Positions 43,026 through 51,789 of a stretch of 52,098 nucleotides of DNA are shown here, piece after piece. Source of the stretch: an uncultured Rubrobacteraceae bacterium (GTDB lineage: Bacteria > Actinomycetota > Rubrobacteria > Rubrobacterales > Rubrobacteraceae); NCBI GenBank assembly GCA_902806055.1, contig CADCVD010000019.1:1-52098 (forward strand), given 5' to 3'. The translations under genes were made by a program, and so were the position numbers. The notes below the pieces were generated by a model that worked only from the letters and a program-made list of their open reading frames with translations, did no database searches and was not told the DNA's origin. Positions within the stretch are counted from its first letter, which is position 1; every line of letters starts with the position of its first letter.

Positions 43026-44471
43026 GTGCAAAGTCCGGATCATATAAAGGATCTGACCGTCGAGGAGGGAAGCCTCCCGGCTCTGGCAGGTTTGCTCGCA
43101 GGGTTCGGGGAGGAGATAGTCGCCGAGCCAGAGGAGCTAGAAGGGGCGCTTCGGAGGATGGCCGCAAATATTCGCGAACGCCTCAGGCTCGGGGCCGTCG
43201 AGATCTCGGCATCGGTGGGGGAGTCGCTCCGTATCTCTATCCTAGAGGGTAGCGCGGTCTCCGAGAGAGGCACAATGTTCGAGGCGTTTCCTATCCGTCG
43301 GGGCAAGCTCTCCGTTGGAGTCGTGAGAGGCTACCCAGCAGCGCCCAAGAGGCGCGGCCGTCGTGGCAACGGTACGTTACTCGCGGGTTAGCGCGAGGAG
43401 CTGCGAGCGGTTGCGGCCGTCGCGGCGCTGGCGCTCGACGCCGCGCATGCCAGGGAACTCGCCGCCCAACGGGCCGCGCACGGGAACGTGGTCCAGATCG
43501 CCTCGGAGGCGCTGGGCACCATCACAAACGAGAGAGAGCTCTACAAGACCGTGCTCGTCCTCACCCTGGAGCTCCTCGACGCTTCCGGCGGCGCCGTCTT
43601 GGTCGAGGGAGAAGACGTAGTCAGCTTCGGCCTCAACGATTCTGGAGAGACGCTCGCGGCGCTAGAGACGGTGAGGATAAAGGGGCGAGTCCCCTGGGTA
43701 GGACGCCTCGGCCAGCATCACGCCCTGGGTGTGGGATTCGGACGGGCGGATGGGGCGGTCTTTCTGGTGCGGGAAGAGAGGCCTTATACAGAGGCCGAGT
43801 GTGCCTCTCTAAGGCTGGTCGCCCGTCAGCTCGCCCGCGCTCAGGAGAGAAGCCGACTCTACGCCTCGTTGGAGAAGACCACGTTGGAGGCTATCTCCGC
43901 GCTCGCCGCGGCCCTGGAGTCTCGCGACGGGACCACGGGCGGGCACATAAGGCGAACCCAGGTCCTTGCCGGCGAGGTTGCCCGGACGATGGGCCTGAGC
44001 AGCGAAGAGGTTCGCACGGCGCAGTATGCCGTCGTTCTGCACGACATCGGCAAGATCGGGATTCCCGACTCGATCCTCAACAAGCTCGCCAGGCTCACTG
44101 AGGAAGAATGGGAGATCATGCGCCGTCACCCGAAGATGGGCGCCGATATAGTAGGCGAGATCTCCGGCTTCGATAGCGTCACCGGGGCCGTGCTCTCCCA
44201 TCACGAGCGGTACGACGGGCTCGGGTATCCCGAAAGGCTTACAGGAGCCGATATACCGGTAGGAGCTCGTCTTATCTCCGCGATAGACGCTTACGATGCA
44301 ATGACCAACGATAGGCCCTACCGCAAGGCGCTTACCCGCCAGGAAGCCATGGCCGAACTCGAAGCCAACTCCGGTAGCCAGTTCGATCCTACGGTCATCG
44401 AAGCCCTGACGACCGTGCTGCTGAAGAGAGAAGAACACGAGCCCGAACGGGAGAAGGAGCCAGGCCAGTGA
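43026..44471 (+). CDS. GAF and HD-GYP domain phosphodiesterase, interrupted by an in-frame TAG
   Basis: One frame runs from GTG 43026 to 44471, broken only by TAG at 43389-43391. Before it are 121 residues with an N-terminal sensor-like alpha/beta unit; after it REELRAVAAVAALALDAAHAREL is clearly coding up to the internal GTG 43488. A GAF domain follows, then a helix, then the HD-GYP domain with VVLHDIGKIGIPD and HHERYDGLGYP, the full metal and GYP signature, and DAMTNDRPYR. It would hydrolyse cyclic di-GMP. A C-to-T change in CAG would explain the stop. The downstream part could still be made from GTG 43488. Its stop overlaps the MEDS gene (GTGA). Confidence 0.85.
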
Positions 44472-45001
44472 CCGCCCAAACCTTATTTACTGAAGAAGGC
44501 CAGAAGTTGGAGGTCGGCGCCCACGTCTGCGCGATGCACGAGACGCCCGAGCCTACACTCGGCATCCTCGCCCAGACGTTCGCAGTAGGGCTGGCTCGGG
44601 GCGAACGGTCGGATTACATAGCTCCCGAACGCGCCGCCGCCAGGATTCGCGATCTCCTGACAGGGGCTGGCGTCGATGTGGAGGCCGCTGAGTCAGGCGA
44701 GGACCTTATCTTCATCACCGAGCGGGACTCCCTATTGAAGGACGGCGCCGAGTTCGACCCTGACTATCTCCTCGACGCCGTAAGGGGCCTTTTTACGGCG
44801 ACCATCGAGGCCGGGTACAAGGGCTTGAGGTTCTCCGCTGACGTGCCCTGGCTAATCCGGGACGTACCAGGGGGCGATCGAGCGATGGAGTTCGAGGCGA
44901 AGGCCGACGAGATCATTAACGTCCCCGGTATCCCGTTGCTCGCTATCTGCCAGTACCGGCTCGGCGAGCTGGATCCCGAGGACTCTTTGAGCATCCTCTA
45001 A
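44468..45001 (+). CDS. MEDS domain (DcmR-like sensory) protein
   Basis: 177 aa. The start HVCAMHETPEPTLGILAQTFAVGLARGE is the MEDS (methanogen/methylotroph DcmR sensory) signature with its His-Val-Cys. A later DVPWLIRDVPGG and ICQYRLGELDPE complete the domain, a RecA-like fold said to bind small hydrocarbon-type ligands. GTG 44468 overlaps the HD-GYP stop, so the pair is one translational unit: sensor plus cyclic-di-GMP phosphodiesterase. The protein is all sensor, with no DNA-binding part. Confidence 0.85.
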   Translation: MTAQTLFTEEGQKLEVGAHVCAMHETPEPTLGILAQTFAVGLARGERSDYIAPERAAARIRDLLTGAGVDVEAAESGEDLIFITERDSLLKDGAEFDPDYLLDAVRGLFTATIEAGYKGLRFSADVPWLIRDVPGGDRAMEFEAKADEIINVPGIPLLAICQYRLGELDPEDSLSIL

Positions 45002-45135
45002 CCCTCGTTGGCGGCCGTGTACACGTGAACGAGGCTTACGACGGCAGGGCCGGTGGCGCAGCGAGTTAGAGGAGCGCTCCCCAAAACAAGAGCGCCTTTG
45101 AAGCCGCCATATAGAGGTGCGAGCCGAGCATCGGT

Positions 45136-45558
45136 ATGAGCGGGTATCCGTACGACGGCGTAGACCTGCGCGAGCATCCCGAGGCGTACCGGATCGGGCG
45201 CGGTGAGCAGGGCGTCTTCCACGCCGAGCCTTATAAGAGCGAATTACTGCCGCTATGGGGCTTCAGGGATGTCGAGACCGCGTGTGTTTCGGCCGAAGCT
45301 ATCCACGACCGTTTTCTCGAGTACAAAACTCAAGGAGACTTCGTGGGGATGGATGTCGCGCGGAAGTACCTCCAGATGGGTTACACCAGGGCACAGCGTT
45401 ACGCCAGGTACGCGGGCGGAAATAAGAGCAAGCCACTGGAAGGGCCGGATCCCGAGAAGAGTCGGGCTGCCAGCATCTTCTACGAAAAGTGGCGCGCCGT
45501 CGCCGGGGACGAGGAGTACCTGAGGCTCAAGGAAGAGCATAAACGCCGTAACTCCTAG
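45136..45558 (+). CDS. DUF4385 domain-containing protein
   Basis: 140 aa. YRIGRGEQGVFHAEPYKSELLPLW and GDFVGMDVARKYLQMGYTRA are typical of DUF4385, a small family found in bacteria and phages. The function is unknown. ATG 45136 begins the frame, with only a weak site. The C-terminus is rich in Lys and Glu. No close operon partner. Confidence 0.85.
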   Translation: MSGYPYDGVDLREHPEAYRIGRGEQGVFHAEPYKSELLPLWGFRDVETACVSAEAIHDRFLEYKTQGDFVGMDVARKYLQMGYTRAQRYARYAGGNKSKPLEGPDPEKSRAASIFYEKWRAVAGDEEYLRLKEEHKRRNS

Positions 45559-45632
45559 AGCGACGCTGCATGGAGAAACCCGCCGAGCAGAGAACCCCTT
45601 GCGCGGCGGGCACCTCTACAAAGATGTCTGGT

Positions 45633-45896
45633 TCAGGTGCCCGGGGTTCTGAGGCTGCGCAACAGCTCTCTCACGCCGAGGGCTTCCTCGTCGAGATCCT
45701 CATCAGGGATAGGCTCTTCGTCGAGGCTATCCGCAAGCGTGAGTTCCTCCCCACACTCGCATCCGAAGACTGTATGCCCCTCAAGGTACCAGTCCTCTTC
45801 GAGGCCGATAAGTATTGTCCTCTCCCCGCAACGACACTCCAGAATAGTGTGCCCCGAACAAAGAACGAATTGATCCGGCTCTGAATCAGGCTGCAA
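45633..45896 (-). CDS. Small double CxCG zinc-ribbon-like protein
   Basis: 87 aa. Two similar segments, HTILECRCGERTILIG and HTVFGCECGEELTLAD, give two H-x4-C-x-C-G units about 22 residues apart, as if duplicated, and could bind one zinc with four cysteines. The C-terminal half is an acidic helix (EEPIPDEDLDEEALGVREL). TTG 45896 has AGGAGGG about 6 nt upstream. Family not recognised. Confidence 0.7.
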   Translation of the reverse strand: MQPDSEPDQFVLCSGHTILECRCGERTILIGLEEDWYLEGHTVFGCECGEELTLADSLDEEPIPDEDLDEEALGVRELLRSLRTPGT

Positions 45897-46165
45897 ACTA
45901 ACCCCCTCCTAATCTTCTTTCGCCCTGCCCCTTTAAGTTCGCACATCTATACGCTGGTCACAACATGAATCAGTCTGAACTTACCGTAGCCTGTGGTTTA
46001 CCTCAAGGGGTGATTGAAGGTTAATGTTCTGTGCCGCCGCTGCACGGTCGCAACTCGTTTGGATACTCGTCTTGGTCTCCATGATCGGCTTGTATACCAC
46101 TGCGGCTAAGTGCTTGACAGAGAAGGGTAACGACGAGTTTTCCGTAATCGGATAGTATCCAGGCT

Positions 46166-46357
46166 ATGGAAGAACGAGACCTGCTCCTCCTGGAGAGCGC
46201 GATAACCGCGATAGAAGAAGCTTCATCCGCCGTCGCACGCGAGGTCGAGCGCGACCGCCTTACAGAGACGGCCCTCTCCCGTCTCTCCACCGTCGAAGCC
46301 GAGCTAAGGCGCAGCCGCCTCACCCTAGAGAAGATAGTTCAGGAACAGGCCGGATAG
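46166..46357 (+). CDS. Small coiled-coil protein (63 aa)
   Basis: A single amphipathic helix with regular heptads (DLLLLESAITAIEEASSAVA, then LSRLSTVEAELRRSRLTLEK). ATG 46166 lies 7 nt after TAGTAT (46153-46158) and has no ribosome site, which fits a leaderless mRNA as elsewhere in this window. Function unknown. The opposite-strand frame looks like its shadow. Confidence 0.55.
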   Translation: MEERDLLLLESAITAIEEASSAVAREVERDRLTETALSRLSTVEAELRRSRLTLEKIVQEQAG

Positions 46358-46532
46358 CCGTCGGCTACTAGCGTCCGACCATACGCCAGGTAGTCAACCC
46401 CTCGCGCATTCCTGGACCTCTTGCTGCGCGCCGCGCCGCTCAGGTTACTGCCGGCAGAGCTTCCCCAGAGACGCGTTGAGGCTGCTTTACGCAAACTACG
46501 AATGGCCCGGAGCAAGAGCCGACGGCCAGGGA

Positions 46533-47681
46533 TTAAACTGCGCACTCCTTCGTGTCCACGGAGTTCTGGCGCGTCCTCGCGACGTCTACCAGCTCCTGTA
46601 CTAGCGTAGAGGGGATGCCGTAGCCGGCGTTCTCCGTATCGGCGCGGCTGGCGAAGACCGTAGCGACGACCTCACCATCAGTGTTGACCGCCGGCCCGCC
46701 GGAGTTGCCGGGGCGGACAAAGCCTCTAAAGCTGGTTACGGTCCGCTCGACGGGGCCGCGATTGTAGGCGTCATTCGAGATAACGCGCTGCGTCTGGCCT
46801 GTCCTGCCGGCCCTTACATCGTAGGGACCATTCTCTGGGAAGCCCAGGATGGCTACAGGCTCGTTCTCGCTAGGTCCGGCCAGGGGGAGGGGCGGCAGGC
46901 GCAGGTCTCGGACCCGCAGCACGGCGATGTCGTTCTTCTCGTCGAAGACCATGACCCTGGCGGGTAGAGGGAACCCCGTCCCGCCGGGCTGGACCTGGGT
47001 ATTGATCTGCCCGGCCACCACGTGAGCGTTGGTGACGACTAGGTTCTCACCGGCGACCCAGCCGGTGCCCTCTACGCCGTACCCGCAGGCTACCCCGCTG
47101 ACGCGCACGACGCCCGCAGCAGCCTCGATGATCTCCGGATCCCTGACTATATCCGCGTTCGGATCCGCAACGTCGACCTCGGGACCCTGGAAGCGGGGGA
47201 GCGGGTCTAGCTTGCTAACGGCTTGGGCGAGGAGCCGGGAGGGTATCCCCTGGTTTAGCGCTCGGAGCACGCCGGACTCCTGCATGGACGGGTGCAGGGG
47301 CGAGAGTAACGGCGCCATGAGCGCGAAGGTCGCGGCTATCCACACTATGGTCAGCGAGAGCGCCGCGCCCAAGATGGCACCGCCCGCTCGATCAAGAGCC
47401 TCGGAGACGGGGCTGGTGATCCTCTCGCTCAAGAAACCGCCCGCCGCGCGCGCCAGGACGTCGCCGAGCACCGCGAACGCTACGATGCTCGCGAGTGTTA
47501 TAACGGAGCCGAAGACGAGGTCGTTCTTACCCTCAAGGATTGCGGGTACGATCCTTGAGCCCAACGTGGCGCCCAGGATCACCCCGACCAGCGAGAGAGC
47601 GCCCGCAAGAAAGCCGGTGCGCGTTCCGCGCCACACGAGGAAGACTACGAACAGAACTATGGAGAGGTCGAGAAAGTTCAC
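46533..47681 (-). CDS. marP: MarP-type membrane serine protease (CvpA plus trypsin domain)
   Basis: 382 aa. Four N-terminal helices form a CvpA/colicin-V-like domain (about 1-135), and a periplasm-side trypsin-like domain follows (about 180-370). The triad is visible: His in VVTNAHVV, Asp in KNDIAVL, Ser in RPGNSGGP. Two cysteines of the VACGYGV segment may form the disulfide found in MarP. In mycobacteria MarP keeps internal pH under acid stress. GTG 47681 is 7 nt downstream of TACAAT, so its mRNA is probably leaderless. It is divergent from rlmN. Confidence 0.92.
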   Translation of the reverse strand: MNFLDLSIVLFVVFLVWRGTRTGFLAGALSLVGVILGATLGSRIVPAILEGKNDLVFGSVITLASIVAFAVLGDVLARAAGGFLSERITSPVSEALDRAGGAILGAALSLTIVWIAATFALMAPLLSPLHPSMQESGVLRALNQGIPSRLLAQAVSKLDPLPRFQGPEVDVADPNADIVRDPEIIEAAAGVVRVSGVACGYGVEGTGWVAGENLVVTNAHVVAGQINTQVQPGGTGFPLPARVMVFDEKNDIAVLRVRDLRLPPLPLAGPSENEPVAILGFPENGPYDVRAGRTGQTQRVISNDAYNRGPVERTVTSFRGFVRPGNSGGPAVNTDGEVVATVFASRADTENAGYGIPSTLVQELVDVARTRQNSVDTKECAV

Positions 47682-47747
47682 CGGGCAGATTGTACCGCTG
47701 CCCGTGATTTTTTACCGTCTCGGCATGACGTTTGTATAATCTGCCCG
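47682..47747. promoter_or_regulatory. Divergent marP/rlmN promoter region with matched inverted elements
   Basis: CGGGCAGATTGTA (47682-47694) and TATAATCTGCCCG (47735-47747) are inverted copies (12 of 13). Each contains a -10 facing outward: TACAAT for marP and TATAAT (47735-47740) for rlmN. CGGGCAG (47682-47688) can also pair with CTGCCCG (47698-47704), followed by a T-rich run on the plus strand. Confidence 0.65.
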
Positions 47748-47769
47748 CACCCACTGAAGAGGAGAAGAG

Positions 47770-48822
47770 TTGTCGAGGGCTAAAGAGTTCGTACCGGAGG
47801 TAGAGCAGGTCTTAAAGAGTAGGGGCGAGCCCGCTTACAGGCTTGGTCAGGTCTACAACGCCCTCTGCTCCGGTCTGGCGCGCGATTGGGAGGAGGCTAC
47901 GAGCCTGCCGAAGAGCCTGCGAGCCGCCCTTCAGGAAGAGGCCCCGGCCGCTGTCCTCGAGCTTACACAACTCTCCAGGGCGACCGACGGAACGCGAAAG
48001 TATCTATTCAAGACGCACGATGGACACCTCATCGAGACCGTCATGATCCCTGAGAAAGACCGGCGTACCGTGTGTATCTCGACCCAGGTTGGCTGCCCGA
48101 TGGCCTGCAGGTTCTGTGCTACGGGCCTTTTGGGCATCAAGCGCAACTTGAAGGCGCGCGAGATCGCCGAGCAGGTCTTTGTCGCCGCCCGCGACGTCGC
48201 CCCCGAGCGCATCTCCAACGTTGTGGTTATGGGAATGGGCGAGCCGATGTTGAACTACAAGGAGCTTATGCTCGCGCTGAAGGTCCTCAACGACAGAGAA
48301 GGGTTCGGCCTCGCGGCGCGGCACATCGCCGTCTCGACGAGCGGCCTGGTCGATAAGATACGGCGCTTCTCCGACGAGCCGGAGCAGTTTCACTTGGCGA
48401 TCAGCCTGCACACCCCGTTCGAGGAGGAGCGCAAGGAGATCATGCCAGTAGCCTCCCGCCACTCCATAGCTGAGCTGATGGACGCCGCCTGCTACTACGT
48501 CGAGACGACTCGGCGCAAGCTCTTCTTCGAGTACACCCTGCTCGCCGGAGTAAATGATCAGCCGCGCCATGTCGAGGCCCTGGCCGAGTTGCTCGATCAC
48601 CCTCTCTACCACCTGAACCTCCTCCGGTTTAACTGGACCGACACCGGCTACGCTGCGACCTCGAAGCCGGAGGCGAAGGAGTTCCTGAACTACGCGCGGG
48701 AGCTCGGCCTCTCGGCGACTCTGCGGCCCAGCCGCGGCCAGGACATAGACGCCGCTTGCGGACAGCTCGCCGCCAGAGACCTTCGACCGCAGCGCGCTAC
48801 CATCCCCCTGGTCCGGATCTGA
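47770..48822 (+). CDS. rlmN: 23S rRNA (adenine(2503)-C2)-methyltransferase RlmN
   Basis: Radical-SAM enzyme of 350 aa that methylates A2503 of 23S rRNA and A37 of some tRNAs. The cluster motif is CPMACRFC near 115-122 (CxxxCxxC). The early VCISTQVGC, the MGMGEPMLN loop and [16 protein letters not shown] are typical, and the methyl-carrying cysteine lies in DIDAACGQL near the end. TTG 47770 follows a GAGGAGAAG site; TATAAT at 47735-47740 gives a 22-nt leader. A gene for a PH protein starts 7 nt after its stop. Confidence 0.95.
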   Translation: MSRAKEFVPEVEQVLKSRGEPAYRLGQVYNALCSGLARDWEEATSLPKSLRAALQEEAPAAVLELTQLSRATDGTRKYLFKTHDGHLIETVMIPEKDRRTVCISTQVGCPMACRFCATGLLGIKRNLKAREIAEQVFVAARDVAPERISNVVVMGMGEPMLNYKELMLALKVLNDREGFGLAARHIAVSTSGLVDKIRRFSDEPEQFHLAISLHTPFEEERKEIMPVASRHSIAELMDAACYYVETTRRKLFFEYTLLAGVNDQPRHVEALAELLDHPLYHLNLLRFNWTDTGYAATSKPEAKEFLNYARELGLSATLRPSRGQDIDAACGQLAARDLRPQRATIPLVRI

Positions 48823-48829
48823 AAGCTTC

Positions 48830-49309
48830 TTGAAGACCGAACCCGCGGACCGTCTCGACCCGCGGGCGAAGATGTTGTGGCGCCTCACGGGTGCTTTGCA
48901 GGCGCTCCCGATCCTTATCGCCGGCGCGTTCGGGAGCTACGCATTCTTCTGGAGGGCGGGAGCACCTCTCTCTCTGGCGGTCCTGCCCTTGCTCGGGGCG
49001 CTCGTGCTTGCGGTCCTGCTCGTCTTCGTGCTGCCGCCCCTACTGTGGCGTCGGTGGCGCTACGAGATACGTCCCCTTGAGATAGACCTCCAGCGAGGGC
49101 TCGTGCGCATGACGCGTACTCTGGTGCCGATGGCGCGGGTGCAGCACGTAGATACGAGGCGCGGGCCGTTGCAGCGGAGGCTGGGACTCTCGACGGTCAT
49201 CTTCCATACGGCGGCAGGGCCGAACGAGATTCCTCAGCTCGCCTCCGGAACAGCCGACGAGGTGCGTGACCGTATAGCCGAGCTGACCCGGGAGGCGGAT
49301 GAGATCTAG
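48830..49309 (+). CDS. PH domain-containing membrane protein (YdbS-like)
   Basis: 159 aa. Two transmembrane helices (about 18-40 and 47-72) are followed by one bacterial PH (DUF304) domain: RYEIRPLEIDLQRGLVRMTRTLVPMARVQHVDT contains the sign RVQHVDT. TTG 48830 is 7 nt after rlmN. Its 3' end overlaps the next PH gene by 11 bp. The pair corresponds to YdbS/YdbT of Bacillus, which protect against some secreted toxins; that role is not shown here. Confidence 0.87.
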   Translation: MKTEPADRLDPRAKMLWRLTGALQALPILIAGAFGSYAFFWRAGAPLSLAVLPLLGALVLAVLLVFVLPPLLWRRWRYEIRPLEIDLQRGLVRMTRTLVPMARVQHVDTRRGPLQRRLGLSTVIFHTAAGPNEIPQLASGTADEVRDRIAELTREADEI

Positions 49310-50771
49310 CGGAGGCTCTGTAGAGCGCCGTCTACACCCGATCGGGATGCTGCTCGCGGCGCTCGCCACCGTGCGGCGCTGGCTCGGAGCCGCTGCTCTA
49401 CCCGGGGTCGCCGCGCTCCTGGGCGGCGAGTACGGAACGCGTACGTTGCTCCTAGTCCTTGCCGGCCTCGCGCTGCTGGGAGCCTTGAGCGCGGTATGGG
49501 GCGTGCTCTCGTGGCGGGCGACGACCTACCAGGTGGCGGGCGGGACGTTCCGCTCCAAGCAGGGGGTCTTGCAGAAGACCGAGCGTTCGCTGCCACTGGA
49601 GCACGTCCAGAGTGTCAACACGGTGCAGGGCCTCGTGCAGCGCCTCTTCAGAGTGGTCGAGATCCGGATCGAGGCTGCGGGGGGCGGGGGGGAGCCGGAG
49701 ATCTCCCTCCCCGCCCTCTCTCGCGCCGAGGCCGAGATGTTGCGCGAGGAGCTGACGAGCGCGCGCCGAATCGCACCGGAGGCGGAGCCGAGCCCGACGG
49801 TCCTGCGGAGGCTCGCTGTTAGAGATCTCCTTATAGCGGGGCTCACGAGCGGACAGATAGGAGTAGCGGTCTCGATCGTCGCCGGCGCCTCGCAGGCCGT
49901 GGACGACCTGCTCCCCGGAGACCTCGCGGGTCGTCTCGCCGAGGCCTTGGTCTCCGAATACCCTATCTCTCCAGTCCTCTTACTCGTTCTGGCCGTCGCC
50001 CTGTTCGCCTGGGCGCTTGCCGTGCTCGGCACGGTACTGGCCCACGCCGGCTTCACCCTCTCGCGTTCGGCGGGCGGCGAGTACCTCTACATAAAGCGCG
50101 GCCTGCTCAAGCGGTACGAAACGACCGTGCCGCTCGCGCGTATACAGGCCGTGAGGATCGTCGAGGGCATCCTGCGCCAGCCTTTCGGGCTCGCGGCGAT
50201 ACGGGTAGACAGCGCGGGCTTCGCCGGGGAGAGAGGCGTCTCTGCGATCCTCTTCCCGCTCCTGTCCCGGAGAGAGGCGGAGGAGCTACTGCGCGCGGCG
50301 GTCCCCCGGTTCGCCGCGCCCTTGAGGAGCCTCGAACCCCTGCCGGCCCGAGCCCGGCGGCGCTACGCCGTACGGGCAGTTCTACCGGCGCTCCTGGCAG
50401 CCTCGCTCTTCGCGGTGCTGATCTTCCCCTGGGGCCTTCTCGCGCTCTCCATACCGCTCCCCGCCGCCCTCTATGGGGTCGCCAAGTATCGGGCAGGAGG
50501 GTATGGCTCCGATAGAGAGCGGCTCGTGCTCCGATTCAGGCGCCTGGCGCGCACGACGGTCGTCGTAACGCGGGCGAGGCTGCAGTCCCGCGGCTACTCT
50601 GTCTCCCCGTTTCAGAGGCGCCAGAAGCTCGCCACCCTAAAGGTCGAAGTGGCCTCCGGGTCCGGCGGGGCGGCGTTCGGGCTCGTGGATATGGAAGCGG
50701 GAGCGGTCGAGGCAACGATGGAGATACTCTCGGCACAGGCCGGCGCAGCCGTTCGAGAACGCTCGACGTAG
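49299..50771 (+). CDS. PH domain-containing membrane protein (YdbT-like)
   Basis: 490 aa with three PH (DUF304) repeats separated by helix pairs. The repeats carry SLPLEHVQSVNTVQGLVQR (about 95-115), VPLARIQAVRIVEGILRQ (about 275-292) and a more divergent third near 415-445 (VVVTRARLQSRG). Transmembrane segments lie at about 13-60, 180-250 and 345-380. Normal for YdbT-type proteins. ATG 49299 overlaps the YdbS-like gene by 11 bp, so the two are made together, probably as a complex. Confidence 0.88.
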   Translation: MRSSGGSVERRLHPIGMLLAALATVRRWLGAAALPGVAALLGGEYGTRTLLLVLAGLALLGALSAVWGVLSWRATTYQVAGGTFRSKQGVLQKTERSLPLEHVQSVNTVQGLVQRLFRVVEIRIEAAGGGGEPEISLPALSRAEAEMLREELTSARRIAPEAEPSPTVLRRLAVRDLLIAGLTSGQIGVAVSIVAGASQAVDDLLPGDLAGRLAEALVSEYPISPVLLLVLAVALFAWALAVLGTVLAHAGFTLSRSAGGEYLYIKRGLLKRYETTVPLARIQAVRIVEGILRQPFGLAAIRVDSAGFAGERGVSAILFPLLSRREAEELLRAAVPRFAAPLRSLEPLPARARRRYAVRAVLPALLAASLFAVLIFPWGLLALSIPLPAALYGVAKYRAGGYGSDRERLVLRFRRLARTTVVVTRARLQSRGYSVSPFQRRQKLATLKVEVASGSGGAAFGLVDMEAGAVEATMEILSAQAGAAVRERST

Positions 50772-50803
50772 CCAGGCGGCGGCTCTCGTAGAGTGTGGGC
50801 AGC

Positions 50804-51775
50804 CTATGGTTCCTGGAGATCCGCGTCCCGCGTCTCTTCCGTATCGCTTATCCAGCCTCGTGTCAGGTAGAGCCAGAAGGCGAGCCCTGCATAGTGCCCG
50901 TAAGGTGCGAAACGCTCGATGATCTCTGCATCCGTCGCCGGATATCCGGCGAGCCGCGCATAGGTAGGCCGCGTCCATGAATCGAGGATGAGCCTGGAGT
51001 ATCTGCCCAGGAGCATCATGATGTGCGCCGCTGCATAAGGACCAACTCCCGGCAGCGCCAGCAGTTTGCGTTCCAACTCGTCGTCGGGGAGCTTTTCGCG
51101 GGGCGCGTCGAACGCCTCTATGTCTACCGTGCCCTCTATCACCGAGCGGGCCAGGGTCAGCATGTACCTCCCCCGGTATCCCGCGCGCACGACATCCTTA
51201 TAGAAGTCTTCTCCGGCCCCGGCCATCGCCTCGGGTGTGGGGAAGGCGTGTCCCCATGGTCCGGTCTCGGGAGTGCCGGGGGCCTCAGCTCCCAGGTGCT
51301 CGACTAGCGCGCTCACCATCCGTATCGTTGCCGACCACGTGCAGTTGGTCGTGCACAGCGTCTTTATCACGTCCTCGAAGACGGTAGCGCCCCGAATCAT
51401 GCGCCCTGCCCCCTTCGTGACCCAGAGTACCTGGGGGTCGCTGGCGGCCATCTCGTAGAAGGGGGAGAGATCCTCGTCCAGGCGCAACGCGTACCTCACC
51501 GCGGCGAGAAGTTCCTCACCCTCCTCTCTCCCCGGTGGCGACCCGACTGCGCTAATCGTTCCGTATCCGGGCCTGCTCTCCGAGATACGGACGATGCGCG
51601 GGCGAGGTTCGGAGGGGAGCGTGACCTCCAGGACGTTCTGTACGGGACGCATGGGCGGAAGGGAGGTAAGGCCGTGTGAGCGGAAGGTTCTCGAAAGGTC
51701 GATCGGCTCGCCTGCCGGTCCCTCAAGCGGGAAATCGGCGCGCCACGCCTCGGGGGCGACACCCGTATCCTTCAT
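50804..51775 (-). CDS. HhH-GPD DNA glycosylase (AlkA/3-methyladenine DNA glycosylase type)
   Basis: 323 aa. An N-terminal beta domain (about 1-100) as in AlkA/Ogg leads to the helical HhH-GPD core. The core has TTNCTWSATIRMVSALVE, and the hairpin LLALPGVGPYAAAHIMMLL is followed by the catalytic aspartate in LILDSW. It lacks the four Fe-S cysteines of EndoIII. It should remove alkylated or oxidised bases. ATG 51775 is 14 nt beyond the stop of the SbcC-like gene, so both may be one repair-related operon on the minus strand. Confidence 0.88.
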   Translation of the reverse strand: MKDTGVAPEAWRADFPLEGPAGEPIDLSRTFRSHGLTSLPPMRPVQNVLEVTLPSEPRPRIVRISESRPGYGTISAVGSPPGREEGEELLAAVRYALRLDEDLSPFYEMAASDPQVLWVTKGAGRMIRGATVFEDVIKTLCTTNCTWSATIRMVSALVEHLGAEAPGTPETGPWGHAFPTPEAMAGAGEDFYKDVVRAGYRGRYMLTLARSVIEGTVDIEAFDAPREKLPDDELERKLLALPGVGPYAAAHIMMLLGRYSRLILDSWTRPTYARLAGYPATDAEIIERFAPYGHYAGLAFWLYLTRGWISDTEETRDADLQEP

Positions 51776-51789
51776 CAGCTCGCCCGCTC

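Noticed and set aside
42811-43167. Minus-strand frame of 118 aa
   Set aside because: It overlaps the start of the GAF/HD-GYP coding region and has no family resemblance or ribosome site.
43389-43391. TAG recoding (for example pyrrolysine) in the HD-GYP gene
   Set aside because: The position is in a linker with no special residue, there is no supporting element, and a CAG-to-TAG change explains it.
45045-45110. tRNA-like or terminator-like fold between the MEDS and DUF4385 genes
   Set aside because: Only a 6-bp stem (GCGCTC with GAGCGC) forms; no cloverleaf, anticodon arm or CCA end can be drawn.
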